A stretch of DNA of 64,000 bases, taken from Cyclobacterium roseum. GTDB taxonomy: Bacteria; Bacteroidota; Bacteroidia; Cytophagales; Cyclobacteriaceae. A model generated the notes under the pieces. The model did no database searches. It was not told the origin of the DNA and was given only the letters and a program-made list of their open reading frames with translations. The DNA lies in NCBI RefSeq assembly GCF_010119225.1, contig NZ_WNKF01000011.1, positions 1-64,000 on the forward strand. The letters are read 5' to 3'. This document shows positions 45,697 through 54,742 of the stretch, piece by piece (positions within the stretch are counted from its first letter, which is position 1; each line of letters starts with the position of its first letter). The translations under genes were made by a program, and so were the position numbers.

Positions 45697-47904
45697 TTAT
45701 TTGATTTTAGTAAATTTTAATCGAAGGCTATTGCTCACTACTGAAACAGAACTCAAGGCCATGGCGGCACCGGCAATCATGGGGTTTAGTAAAAAACCCG
45801 ATATCGGATACAACAACCCTGCGGCGATGGGAATTCCGATGATATTATAAATAAAGGCCCAAAACAGGTTTTGGCGGATGGTTCCTACCGTTTGCGTGCT
45901 TAATTGTAACAGTTGAGGGACGCTTTTCAGGGATGAATGCATCAGGGTGACCTTGGCGGTTTCCATGGCAATGTCCGTACCCGCGCCCATGGCAATGCCT
46001 AAATCGGCGAGCACCAGGGCCTCGCTATCGTTGATACCATCACCGACCATGGCCACCTTATGCCCTTTTTTCTGAAGTTCCCGGATGTAGTTTCCTTTAT
46101 CCTGGGGCAACATCCCACTTTGAAAATGCCGGATACCGACCGCTTGCGCCACAGAGGCGGCGGTTTTTTCCTGATCTCCGGTCAGCATGTGCACGGTGAT
46201 CCCCATTTTTTCCAAGGTGGCGACGGCCTCTGCGGAGTCTTCCCGGATTTGATCGGATATGGCGATCCAACCCACCAGGCTAGCGTCTACAGCCAAATAA
46301 ACAAGAATGCTACCCTCTTCCAGGGCTTTTTCTCCCGACTGGATCAGGTCGTCTTCCATGCCTACGCCCAAGGATAGCAGCCAGTTTTTCGTGCCAATAC
46401 GGTAGGTTATTCCTTCGTAATGCGCGCTGACGCCTTTCCCGGTTTCAGACTGAAAATTTTCGATTCCCAACGATTTGTCAGAAGGCGTAAAATGCTGCGC
46501 AATAGCCGCAGCCAAGGGGTGTTCACTTTTAGACTCAAGTGCCTGAAAAACCCGGCTCAGCTGCGTTTTATCCACGCCTGTTTTCCACTTCACCGTTTTC
46601 ACTGTGGGCTTTCCAAGGGTGATGGTGCCGGTTTTGTCCAGGATGAGGCTGTCTGTACGCTTCCCTCTCTCCAAACTTTCGGCATCCCGGATCAGAATCC
46701 CGTAGGAAGCTGCTTTCCCCATTCCCACCATGATGGCAGTGGGCGTGGCCAGGCCCAGCGCACAGGGACAGGCGATCACCAATACGGTAATTGCGGAGAG
46801 CATCCCCCGAACCACCGCTTCTTCCACACCACTGAATGTCCAGACAAAAAAGGTAAGCACAGCCAATCCCAGCACCACTGGCACAAAAACAGCCGTTACC
46901 TTATCTACCGTCTTCTGAATGGGAGCTTTGGAGCCCTGGGCTTGTTTTACCCGGTCAATGATGGCTGCCAACAACGTTTCTGAAGCGGATACGCTGGCTT
47001 TGAAAATAAAACTTCCTTTCTGGTTGATGGTACCGGCATAAACCGTATCCCCTGGTTTTTTTTCAACGGGAATCGGTTCTCCGGTAAGCATGCTTTCATC
47101 TACATAGGAATTGCCTTGTTCCAGAATTCCGTCCAGGGGTACCCGCTGCCCGGGTTTGATCATAATGACTTCCCCTATTTCCACCTCTTTCACAGGCAGG
47201 CTAAGTTCCTTACCATCCCGGATGGCGATTAGACGGTCAGGCTGCAGCCCGATCAGTTTTCTCAGTGCTTCCGATGTTCCCGCCTTAGCTCCTGCCTCCA
47301 ACATTCGTCCTAATAAAATAAAAAAGACAATGACAGCGGCCGTTTCAAAATAGACGTGCGCGACGATGCCTCTTCCTTCCAGCCATTGGGGAAAAAAAGT
47401 GGCAAAAGTACTGTACAAGTAGGCAATTCCGGTACTCAATGCTACCAGGGTGTCCATATTCGCCTTACCGATTTTCGTCTGTTTGACGGCATTGGTAAAA
47501 AAAGCCCTTCCGAAAACGAAGAGGACTGGAGTTGTCAGAAGCCACATGATATAATTCCCATAGGGCATCTCCATCCAAAACATGCCAATCAGAAACACCG
47601 GCAGGGCCAATATGCCCGAGGCAATGGTGTTTCTACGCAGTTTTTTATAAGCCGCTTTTTGAACCTCTTCCAGGCTATCCTTTTCCTGCTGGTCAATCAG
47701 TAATTCATAGCCTACGGCATGTATATTTTTCCTGGCCTGATTCAGGTCGGTTATTTTTTCATCAAAAACCAGGGTGGCTGCTTGTGTGGCATAGTTCACA
47801 CTGGCAGATTGAACACCCGGAGTTTCTTTCAGCATGGTTTCCACGCTTACGGCACAGGCAGCGCAACTCATACCTGATACTGGAATTTCGACGGTTTTAC
47901 TCAT
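45697..47904 (-). CDS. copA: Copper-exporting P1B-type ATPase
   Basis: The 735-aa inner-membrane ATPase pumps Cu(I) out of the cytoplasm. One N-terminal HMA domain has GMSCAACAVSVE. The P1B core follows: the transmembrane CPCALGLATPTA motif near residue 380, the phosphorylation site DKTGTITLGKPT near residue 424, and SEHPLAAAI and GDGINDSEAL. These identify the Cu+ type. It is transcribed leftwards ahead of the CopZ-like gene. The gap to bshC (47905-48076) is a divergent promoter region with no clear operator. Confidence 0.96.
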   Translation of the reverse strand: MSKTVEIPVSGMSCAACAVSVETMLKETPGVQSASVNYATQAATLVFDEKITDLNQARKNIHAVGYELLIDQQEKDSLEEVQKAAYKKLRRNTIASGILALPVFLIGMFWMEMPYGNYIMWLLTTPVLFVFGRAFFTNAVKQTKIGKANMDTLVALSTGIAYLYSTFATFFPQWLEGRGIVAHVYFETAAVIVFFILLGRMLEAGAKAGTSEALRKLIGLQPDRLIAIRDGKELSLPVKEVEIGEVIMIKPGQRVPLDGILEQGNSYVDESMLTGEPIPVEKKPGDTVYAGTINQKGSFIFKASVSASETLLAAIIDRVKQAQGSKAPIQKTVDKVTAVFVPVVLGLAVLTFFVWTFSGVEEAVVRGMLSAITVLVIACPCALGLATPTAIMVGMGKAASYGILIRDAESLERGKRTDSLILDKTGTITLGKPTVKTVKWKTGVDKTQLSRVFQALESKSEHPLAAAIAQHFTPSDKSLGIENFQSETGKGVSAHYEGITYRIGTKNWLLSLGVGMEDDLIQSGEKALEEGSILVYLAVDASLVGWIAISDQIREDSAEAVATLEKMGITVHMLTGDQEKTAASVAQAVGIRHFQSGMLPQDKGNYIRELQKKGHKVAMVGDGINDSEALVLADLGIAMGAGTDIAMETAKVTLMHSSLKSVPQLLQLSTQTVGTIRQNLFWAFIYNIIGIPIAAGLLYPISGFLLNPMIAGAAMALSSVSVVSNSLRLKFTKIK

Positions 47905-48076
47905 AACTTAACGTTTCCCAAAATTACACAGGACAAGGTCACTACCTGTTATATAATTTTCAAAAAATTGTATAAAGGCATTTCTGATAAATCGATAAAA
48001 ATGTTGAACTTTAACGTTGGTACGCAAGTTTTTAAACTTTATTTACTTCTGATAACCAGTCAAAATTGCACCTTTC

Positions 48077-49675
48077 ATGATAAAATCCACCGTAGATCCT
48101 GCCTGTACGGGCTTATTTTCAGATTTATTTTTAGACTATATTGGGCAAAAGGATACACTAGCACCATTTTATCAGGAATATCCGGAATTAAACCGATTTA
48201 AAACGAGCCTAGAAAAGAAAGCCTTTTCGGAAGCGAAGCGACGGGTACTGGTGGATGCGTTACGGGAACAGTATAAAGGATTCGGGGAATCTGCGGTTAC
48301 CCGCAATATTGAGAAACTGGCTGATCCGAAAACCTTCACCGTTACCACAGGCCACCAGCTTAACCTGATGACAGGACCCTCTTTCTTTATTTATAAAATT
48401 GTTTCCACCCTGCGACTGGCAGAAAAGTTACAGAAAGCGTATCCGGATTACCAGTTTGTTCCGGTGTACTGGATGGCCAGTGAAGATCATGATTTTGAAG
48501 AGATCAATCATTTTCATTTTGACGGGAAGAAATACACCTGGGAAACAAATCAGGAGGGTCCGGTAGGCGAGTTTGAAATAGACGACACCCTGAAAGACTT
48601 ATTGAAGCAATGGGATTTTGTCCCCGCATTTTTTAAAGAAGCATATACCCAAAGCAAGTACCTGAAAGAGGCTGTCAGAAAATACGTTCATCACCTGTTT
48701 GCAGAAAAAGGGCTGGTAATCGTAGATGCCAACCATCAGGCACTGAAAAGGCAGTTTTTACCCATTATCAAGGATGATCTTTTTTATCAACGGGCCAATA
48801 CACTTGTAAATGAGAGCAACGAATCCCTTGAGGCTGCCGGATACAAGACTCAGGTATTTCCCAGAGAAATCAATTTTTTTTACATGGAACCCGGGCGAAG
48901 GGAAAGGCTGGTACGGCAGGACGCGGAATTTCGTACCCACGATGGTAAAAACAAATGGACAGAGGCCGAAATGGAGGCCTTTTTAGAGACCCATCCGGAG
49001 AAGTTCAGCCCCAATGTGGTCATGCGGCCCTTGTATCAGGAAGTGATTTTACCCAATCTGGCCTATTTGGGAGGCCCTGCCGAGGTGGCCTACTGGTTTC
49101 AATTAAAAAAAGTTTTTGACCATTATAAGGTATCATTCCCCGTTCTTCTGCCAAGGAATTTTGCCATGATCATTCCGGGACAGGTGCAGCGGAAAATCGA
49201 CAAATTGAGGATGAAACCAGAAGAACTTTTCCAGTCTATTGACCGACTGAGGATTGCCTATGTAAAACAGCACGCACCTGAAGACCTTTCTCTGAAAACA
49301 GAAAAAGAGCAGTTGAATCAACTGTTCGGGACCTTGGAAAAGCGGGCAAGCCGGCTGGACCCCACCTTAGAGGCTGCGGTAAAAGCAGCGCTCACTAGAA
49401 GCGATAAAATTCTGGACCAGGTAGCGGTTAAATTCAGGAAGGCCGAAGAAAAAAACCAAAAGGATGCCATCCGGCAACTAAGGGAAGTCAAGGCTTATCT
49501 CTTTCCAAACGGAACCTTGCAAGAGAGAAAGGTCAATTTTCTGGAATTTTACCTTAAGGATCCGGAAATGATTGAACAACTTTTAGGAAAATTTGATCCA
49601 TTGGATTTTAATTTCATAATTTTGCAGGAGAATGGAAGCGAAGGAAGTACTCAGGAGAAGGTTCAAATCGGATAG
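48077..49675 (+). CDS. bshC: Bacillithiol biosynthesis cysteine-adding enzyme BshC
   Basis: The 532-aa BshC adds cysteine to GlcN-malate in the last step of bacillithiol synthesis. KTFTVTTGHQLNLMTGPSFFIYKIVSTLRLAE near residue 95 and FVPVYWMASEDHDFEEI near residue 135 are strong family signatures. The C-terminal coiled coil (residues ~390-470) is also seen. It implies that this bacterium uses bacillithiol as its low-molecular-weight thiol; BshA and BshB are not in the window. The stop lies 44 nt inside the next gene. Confidence 0.95.
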   Translation: MIKSTVDPACTGLFSDLFLDYIGQKDTLAPFYQEYPELNRFKTSLEKKAFSEAKRRVLVDALREQYKGFGESAVTRNIEKLADPKTFTVTTGHQLNLMTGPSFFIYKIVSTLRLAEKLQKAYPDYQFVPVYWMASEDHDFEEINHFHFDGKKYTWETNQEGPVGEFEIDDTLKDLLKQWDFVPAFFKEAYTQSKYLKEAVRKYVHHLFAEKGLVIVDANHQALKRQFLPIIKDDLFYQRANTLVNESNESLEAAGYKTQVFPREINFFYMEPGRRERLVRQDAEFRTHDGKNKWTEAEMEAFLETHPEKFSPNVVMRPLYQEVILPNLAYLGGPAEVAYWFQLKKVFDHYKVSFPVLLPRNFAMIIPGQVQRKIDKLRMKPEELFQSIDRLRIAYVKQHAPEDLSLKTEKEQLNQLFGTLEKRASRLDPTLEAAVKAALTRSDKILDQVAVKFRKAEEKNQKDAIRQLREVKAYLFPNGTLQERKVNFLEFYLKDPEMIEQLLGKFDPLDFNFIILQENGSEGSTQEKVQIG

Positions 49676-50207
49676 AATAGCCCTGGGAAAAGAGGAAAGG
49701 GCTCTACGGTCTGAAAAAATTGCCCGTGAATGCATGAATTTTTTAGTCCAACGGAAAAAAATCCGGCATATTCACCTTTTTTTTCCTATCAAACGGCTTT
49801 TCGAAATCAATACGGTACTATTATTGCCTTTGTTATTTGAGAGAGGATATAAGGTCTACGGGTCCATTACGGATAAGCAATCACAACGCCTTCATACAGT
49901 TAAAATTGATGAAAGTACTGTTTTTCAGGATGATCAAATGGGTATACCTGTACCTCAAAATCCGGAATCAGCTCTCAATGAAGACATCGAATTGGTATTC
50001 GTTCCCCTTTTAGGGCTTGATGCCAAGGGTAATCGGTTGGGCTACGGAATGGGCTATTATGACCGGTTTTTTCGCATGCTAAAGCCGGGAGTACTTAAAG
50101 TCGGATTGTCCTACTTCCTTCCTTCCGGCGAATTGCCTACGGCAGGGCACGACGTGCCCTTGGATGCCTGTGTTTTTCCGGAAGGTAGTATGGTTTTTAA
50201 TCAATAG
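49632..50207 (+). CDS. 5-formyltetrahydrofolate cyclo-ligase
   Basis: The 191-aa enzyme converts 5-formyl-THF to 5,10-methenyl-THF with ATP. The N-terminal LRRRFKSDRIALGKEER and the conserved block FVPLLGLDAKGNRLGYGMGYYDRFF near residue 125 are diagnostic. Its start lies 44 nt inside the end of bshC in another frame, so the two are probably co-translated. Length is normal. Confidence 0.93.
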   Translation: MEAKEVLRRRFKSDRIALGKEERALRSEKIARECMNFLVQRKKIRHIHLFFPIKRLFEINTVLLLPLLFERGYKVYGSITDKQSQRLHTVKIDESTVFQDDQMGIPVPQNPESALNEDIELVFVPLLGLDAKGNRLGYGMGYYDRFFRMLKPGVLKVGLSYFLPSGELPTAGHDVPLDACVFPEGSMVFNQ

Positions 50208-50227
50208 TTTTTCTAAATAATAGTTGT

Positions 50228-50707
50228 ATGGTAAAAAAATCAATGATTTTCGTATTTGCTCTAATGATGGGCTTGGGTCTCCTCAACGAGAGCAGGGCTC
50301 AGACGTATGCCACAGGGATAGGTTTGAGGGCAGGTGTTAGCAATGGGCTGACAGTAAAACACTTTATTCAAAGCGATGTGGCCTTGGAGGGGATCCTTCA
50401 TTCACGCTGGAGGGGCTTGGTCCTGACCGGATTATATGAGGTCCATAAAGACATCCGGGAAGTCCGGGGACTTCGTTGGTTTTATGGTGGTGGAGCGCAT
50501 ATTGGAAGCTGGAATAGCGGGAACACGATAAAACGAGATTACGGTGGTACCACTATTGTAGGGATTGATGGAATCATCGGCCTCGATTTTAAGTTTGCCG
50601 ATGCGCCGATTAATTTATCCCTGGACTATAAACCTGCATTTAATATCATCAATGATGTGGGGTTCTGGGGCGATGAGGTCGCACTTTCCATTCGGTTTAC
50701 ATTTTAG
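50228..50707 (+). CDS. Small predicted outer-membrane beta-barrel protein
   Basis: The 159-aa protein has a signal peptide ending near LNESRAQ, followed by about 135 residues of alternating strands (LEGILHSRWRGLVLTGLYEVHK) ending in ALSIRFTF, with a terminal Phe. It looks like a small outer-membrane barrel or a surface protein of unknown function. It follows the cyclo-ligase by 20 nt and is closed by a strong terminator. Confidence 0.7.
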   Translation: MVKKSMIFVFALMMGLGLLNESRAQTYATGIGLRAGVSNGLTVKHFIQSDVALEGILHSRWRGLVLTGLYEVHKDIREVRGLRWFYGGGAHIGSWNSGNTIKRDYGGTTIVGIDGIIGLDFKFADAPINLSLDYKPAFNIINDVGFWGDEVALSIRFTF

Positions 50708-50722
50708 ATACGATCTGGCAAT

Positions 50723-50757
50723 AAAAAAACCGCTGAAATTTCTTCAGCGGTTTTTTT
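50723..50757. terminator. Bidirectional terminator between convergent genes
   Basis: CCGCTGAA and TTCAGCGG form an 8-bp stem with A-run before and T-run after, so it works for both the beta-barrel gene (+) and the dehydrogenase gene (-). Confidence 0.85.
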
Positions 50758-50759
50758 AT

Positions 50760-51911
50760 TTATTCCTGTGGAATAAGCTTAATCAGGAAGCCAGTACCCT
50801 CGGTGAGGGCATAGATGTATCCGTCCGGAGATTGGGCCACCTGCCTTACACGGCCGATGTCCTGCAGTAGTTTTTCTTCACCTTCGTATTCCGTGCCATT
50901 AAGCATTACCCTGGCGATGTGTTGTTTGGCCAGCGCGCCCACGAGGAGATTTCCTTTCCATTCAGGGTACCGGTCTGAGGTGACCATCATGGACCCGCAG
51001 GGAGCAATGGAAGGCCGCCAGAAGTGGATAGGCTGTTCCATGCCTGCTTTTACGGTGTCTTCAGTGATGATGCTGTCGTCATAGTCGATTCCGTAGGTTA
51101 TTTCCGGCCAGCCATAATTATTGCCTTTTTCGATGAGGTTAATTTCATCCCCACCTTTGGGACCGTGTTCGATGCCGTAAACCCGATCATTGGCAGAGTC
51201 ATAAACCAGGCCCTGGGGGTTTCGGTTTCCATAGGTCCAGATGGAAGGTATGGCATCCGGCTCATCGACAAAGGGATTGTCTGCGGGAATCCGCCCATCG
51301 TCATGAATCCGATGGATTTTTCCATGGGAATTTTTCAGCGTTTGGGCATTCTCAGGGTTGGCACCTCTTTCTCCATTACTAAAGTAAAGGTAGTTATCCT
51401 TGTCAAAAATAATTCTGCTGCCGAAGTGCCGGCCACCTTCTACCGCTGGTGTGGTTATAATCAGGTCTTCTTGATCCGTTAGGCTGTTTCCGTCCACTTT
51501 TGCCCGCATGATAGCAGTGGCTCCGCCTCCCTCAACCGGCTTAGCATAGGAGAAATAGATCCATCCATTGTTTTCGTGATCCGGGTGCGTTTGAATATCC
51601 AGTAAACCCGCCTGATTTACTTCATGAACTTCCGGCACACCGGCTAATTTTTCGCCCGTAAATTGGTCATCCTGAAAAACGAGGATTTCTCCTTTTCTTT
51701 CCGTAACCAACATCCTACCATCGGCCAGCCAGGTCATTCCCCAGGGATTCTCCAACCCTTCGTACAGGGTATCTACTTTAAAGGTAAGCTGATCGGAAGT
51801 CACGGCGAAGGGATCCGGAGCGGATTTTTCCTGAACGCCTGACTCGCAGCCTACACCCAGGCCTACCAATGCCACTCCTAATACTATCTTTGTTAAATCT
51901 GTTTTTTTCAT
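50760..51911 (-). CDS. PQQ-type soluble sugar dehydrogenase lipoprotein
   Basis: The 383-aa lipoprotein has a signal peptide ending in VGLGVGC and then a six-bladed beta-propeller of the glucose/sorbosone dehydrogenase family. Family-like blocks are LENPWGMTWLADGRMLVTER near residue 53, RIIFDKDNYLYFSNGER, GNRNPQGLVYDSANDRVY and EHGPKGGDEINLI. Such enzymes oxidise sugars using PQQ in the periplasm. No PQQ synthesis genes are in the window. The ATG at 51911 begins the signal peptide; the in-frame 51947 start is less likely. Confidence 0.9.
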   Translation of the reverse strand: MKKTDLTKIVLGVALVGLGVGCESGVQEKSAPDPFAVTSDQLTFKVDTLYEGLENPWGMTWLADGRMLVTERKGEILVFQDDQFTGEKLAGVPEVHEVNQAGLLDIQTHPDHENNGWIYFSYAKPVEGGGATAIMRAKVDGNSLTDQEDLIITTPAVEGGRHFGSRIIFDKDNYLYFSNGERGANPENAQTLKNSHGKIHRIHDDGRIPADNPFVDEPDAIPSIWTYGNRNPQGLVYDSANDRVYGIEHGPKGGDEINLIEKGNNYGWPEITYGIDYDDSIITEDTVKAGMEQPIHFWRPSIAPCGSMMVTSDRYPEWKGNLLVGALAKQHIARVMLNGTEYEGEEKLLQDIGRVRQVAQSPDGYIYALTEGTGFLIKLIPQE

Positions 51912-51947
51912 CTTACATTTTTCTTTTAAAACCCGAATATACCACAT

Positions 51948-52423
51948 ATTTCAGGATTTTTTGATTTCAATCTCGGGTGGAATATGGATTGTTTAGCCGC
52001 AGGTTAACTGATTTTTCCGCATTTCGTCAGGAAACTGTTAACAGCGCAGGGACGCAACGTAGGTCTCAATAAACAAGGGAATTACCGATATGGCAAATAG
52101 ATGCTTATAATCAACAAAATAGGTAGTATAAAAAAATACATATAGAAAAATTTGGTTTTTGTATAATAAAAAAAATTTTGTATTAAAATATCGCAAAATA
52201 AATGCATTAGCGCTTTCTGGACAGGACTTTGATTTCTACTTTTATCACTGAAAACCAACTCATAACGAAAATTTAAACCTTTCAAAGGACCCTTTTGTCG
52301 CCTGGTATGACGGGTTCATCGAAAAAATCCCAATGAGGATTTATAATTACCGAATTTAGATGCATCGATCAAAAAACAGCAAGAAACATATCGAGTAGGA
52401 TATAGAAATTTTAAACAACAGAG
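51948..52423. other. AT-rich divergent intergenic region
   Basis: These ~475 bases separate the leftward dehydrogenase gene and the rightward lipoprotein gene. The middle is very AT-rich (52100-52200). No coding frame, RNA structure or clear promoter consensus could be fixed. Confidence 0.5.
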
Positions 52424-52858
52424 ATGATGAAAAACAGCAGAAACAACTCTAAAATGATGGCGGGAGCCTTGGCGATATTTGCCACATTATTTTTTGCCTC
52501 CTGTGTGGATGAGCCCATTGAAGGACCCATTGGTGGTCAGGTGGAAACGATTGAAACCTTGCAAGCTTCCGGCACATTTGACTGGAAAACCAGTGAAAAA
52601 ATCACCGTCGTAATTGAGGGCCTGGCAATAGACGTGGATGTCATCAGAAAGTTAACTTTGGAAACAGGTGGCGGCGATGAGTTTTTTGCCGGAGCCCAGG
52701 CCATGGACGAGGACTTTGAAATGACCTTCGATCTGCCAGCGCATGTAACAGAAGTCACCATGAAGTACGGTGCTATTGAACAAAAGAAAGCGATCAGCCA
52801 ACACCAGGTGGCGTTTAATTTTGTGGAAGAACGAAGCGAGGAAGATCTGGAACTTTGA
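52424..52858 (+). CDS. Small predicted lipoprotein upstream of the LruC-domain gene
   Basis: The 144-aa lipoprotein has signal peptide lipobox LFFASC (Cys near residue 27). The remaining ~115 residues look like one beta-sandwich (FDWKTSEKITVVIEGLAIDVDV and FEMTFDLPAHVTEVTMKYG), with no recognised family. Its start has two ATGs (52424, 52427). It precedes the LruC-domain gene by ~60 nt and is read with it. Pairing suggests surface co-function. Confidence 0.65.
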   Translation: MMKNSRNNSKMMAGALAIFATLFFASCVDEPIEGPIGGQVETIETLQASGTFDWKTSEKITVVIEGLAIDVDVIRKLTLETGGGDEFFAGAQAMDEDFEMTFDLPAHVTEVTMKYGAIEQKKAISQHQVAFNFVEERSEEDLEL

Positions 52859-52914
52859 GAAGTTTCGGTAACAAAAACAGCAAGAAGGAAACGATTATTT
52901 TTAAATTTTTAATA

Positions 52915-54477
52915 ATGATGACCATGAAAAAAGTATTGGTATTCACCTATATAGTGGGAATGATGAGCTTTTCCCTGCAAGCTCAGGAAATTTGGGTGAA
53001 AAATGATGCCGAACTGGGTGACCGGGATAGGTATTTTGCTGCCTGCTGGTCCATGGGAGCGATAGCAGTAAGCGATAATGAGCAAACCCTGATATCTGGA
53101 GATTACAGTCTTCGAAGCAACCAGGTCACAAATGAGTCAAGAACGGCTACCTGGTTAAAATCGCCATGGATGATGATGGAGGCTGGTAAGATAAGTTTCA
53201 ATACCCGCTTGGATGGAAATGCCGGTGGAAATAGAAGCATTATCGTCCAGTACATAGCATTTGATCCATCGAATGGGTCTACTGGTGAAGGTGATGTCAC
53301 TGAGATAGATGAATTTGAGTTTCCTACTCCCATAAACCGCCAAACGGAAGTGCACGAAGTGACTGTTTCTGTACCTGATGCGCTCGAAGGAAAGACGGTT
53401 AAAATATACCTTAGCTTGGTTGGTTCCGGTGGAAGTGCCCGAATAGGAATCGATGATCTGGCCATCCCAGGTACCTACGCTGCCGATCCTTCAGAAGGTT
53501 GTTTGCCAAAGAGCCAGATAGCTGACAAAGATAATGATGGTATTGCAGATGAAGAAGATGCGTATCCGGAAGATCCCTACCGGGCATTTGATAATTTTTT
53601 ACCTGCTACCGGGTTCGGTACTCTGATGTTTGAAGACTTATGGCCAGCCAGAGGGGACTATGACTTCAACGACCTGGTTGTGGATTATAGGCTAAACCGG
53701 ATCACGGATGCTACGGGTGATGTCGTAGAAATCAAAATCGAACTGTCGCCAAGGGCTGCAGGGGCAGGTTTCACCAACGGTTTCGGAATCGAGTTTGCAG
53801 GTTTATCACCGAAGAAAGTGATGCAGGTAACCGGAACCAAATCCAGTGCGGAAAGCATTCACAAAATAGACGAAAAAGGATTGGAAATGGACAATGAGTT
53901 TGCCACAATCATTCCTTTTGATAAGGTTTCCCTCGTCCTCACCCATCCCGGTGGCGGTGCATTGGGTATCAATACCGATCCGAAATTTAAGCTTCAAATA
54001 CCGGAGCTGCAGACAATTGTGATCACATTGAAAGAAGAAGGCAAAAGCACCGAAGAGGGGGCGACAAAATTGAATGAGCTGGGACTGGATAATTTCAATC
54101 CTTTCCTGGTTGTCAATCAAAAAAGGGGGGTAGAGATTCACTTGCCAGGGATGAAGCCAACCAGGCATGCAGACCAATCCATCTTCGGGACAAAGGAAGA
54201 TGGAAGCGTTGCCGGACCGGGTAGCTATTACCGCAACAAAGAAAATGGATTGCCCTGGGGAATGAACGTGCCGGTAAGTATTCCTTATATGATTAACAAG
54301 GCTCCGATCACCGAAGGGTATGCCCGGTTTTTTGAATGGGTTGTTTCCGGAGGAGAGTCCTACCCGGATTGGTACCTGGACAATGCCGGATTCCGAAACG
54401 AAAGATTAATGTTGAACGCAAATATGCACGGAGACACGATCGTCAGGGGTGGAGGATCTAATAGAGTCCCGAGATAG
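52915..54477 (+). CDS. LruC-domain surface protein
   Basis: The ~520-aa secreted protein has a signal peptide ending FSLQAQ. A calcium-binding repeat (DKDNDGIADEEDAYPEDPYRAFDN, thrombospondin type 3-like) comes near residue 200. It is followed by the LruC domain: FEDLWPARGDYDFNDLVVDYR, then ELSPRAAGAGFTNGFGIEF. LruC-domain proteins in Leptospira and Bacteroidota are surface or envelope proteins of uncertain role. It lacks a recognisable CHU sorting tail. The ATG cluster at 52915-52924 leads into the signal peptide; a start at 52855 would be longer and less likely. Confidence 0.82.
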   Translation: MMTMKKVLVFTYIVGMMSFSLQAQEIWVKNDAELGDRDRYFAACWSMGAIAVSDNEQTLISGDYSLRSNQVTNESRTATWLKSPWMMMEAGKISFNTRLDGNAGGNRSIIVQYIAFDPSNGSTGEGDVTEIDEFEFPTPINRQTEVHEVTVSVPDALEGKTVKIYLSLVGSGGSARIGIDDLAIPGTYAADPSEGCLPKSQIADKDNDGIADEEDAYPEDPYRAFDNFLPATGFGTLMFEDLWPARGDYDFNDLVVDYRLNRITDATGDVVEIKIELSPRAAGAGFTNGFGIEFAGLSPKKVMQVTGTKSSAESIHKIDEKGLEMDNEFATIIPFDKVSLVLTHPGGGALGINTDPKFKLQIPELQTIVITLKEEGKSTEEGATKLNELGLDNFNPFLVVNQKRGVEIHLPGMKPTRHADQSIFGTKEDGSVAGPGSYYRNKENGLPWGMNVPVSIPYMINKAPITEGYARFFEWVVSGGESYPDWYLDNAGFRNERLMLNANMHGDTIVRGGGSNRVPR

Positions 54478-54688
54478 GGAGAGTTTTTCCCACTGACAAA
54501 ACAGCCCTGAAAGTTTAGTCTTAGATGGGATGCTGCTGATCTGGGGATAGCTCATCAGCAGGAATCTTAGATAGGAACTCGGGTAGTCGAAGGCTACCTG
54601 AGTTTTAATTTGCGGGATTGACACGAAAGGATAAAGTGTAAATTTTTTTGGATTTAGTAGGAAATGGCTACTTTAGCAGTACTTTGTT

Positions 54689-54696
54689 TATGTTTG
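54689..54696 (+). promoter_or_regulatory. -7 box (TATGTTTG) of the CHU-domain gene
   Basis: TATGTTTG fits TAnnTTTG exactly and lies 46 nt before the ATG at 54743. Confidence 0.4.
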
Positions 54697-54742
54697 TTGT
54701 TTTTTATGATGGTAGATGGATGGTTTTTAATAGAATGGAATT

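Noticed and set aside
46420-46983. 187-aa frame on the plus strand
   Set aside because: It lies opposite copA, whose ATPase motifs are all in the minus frame.
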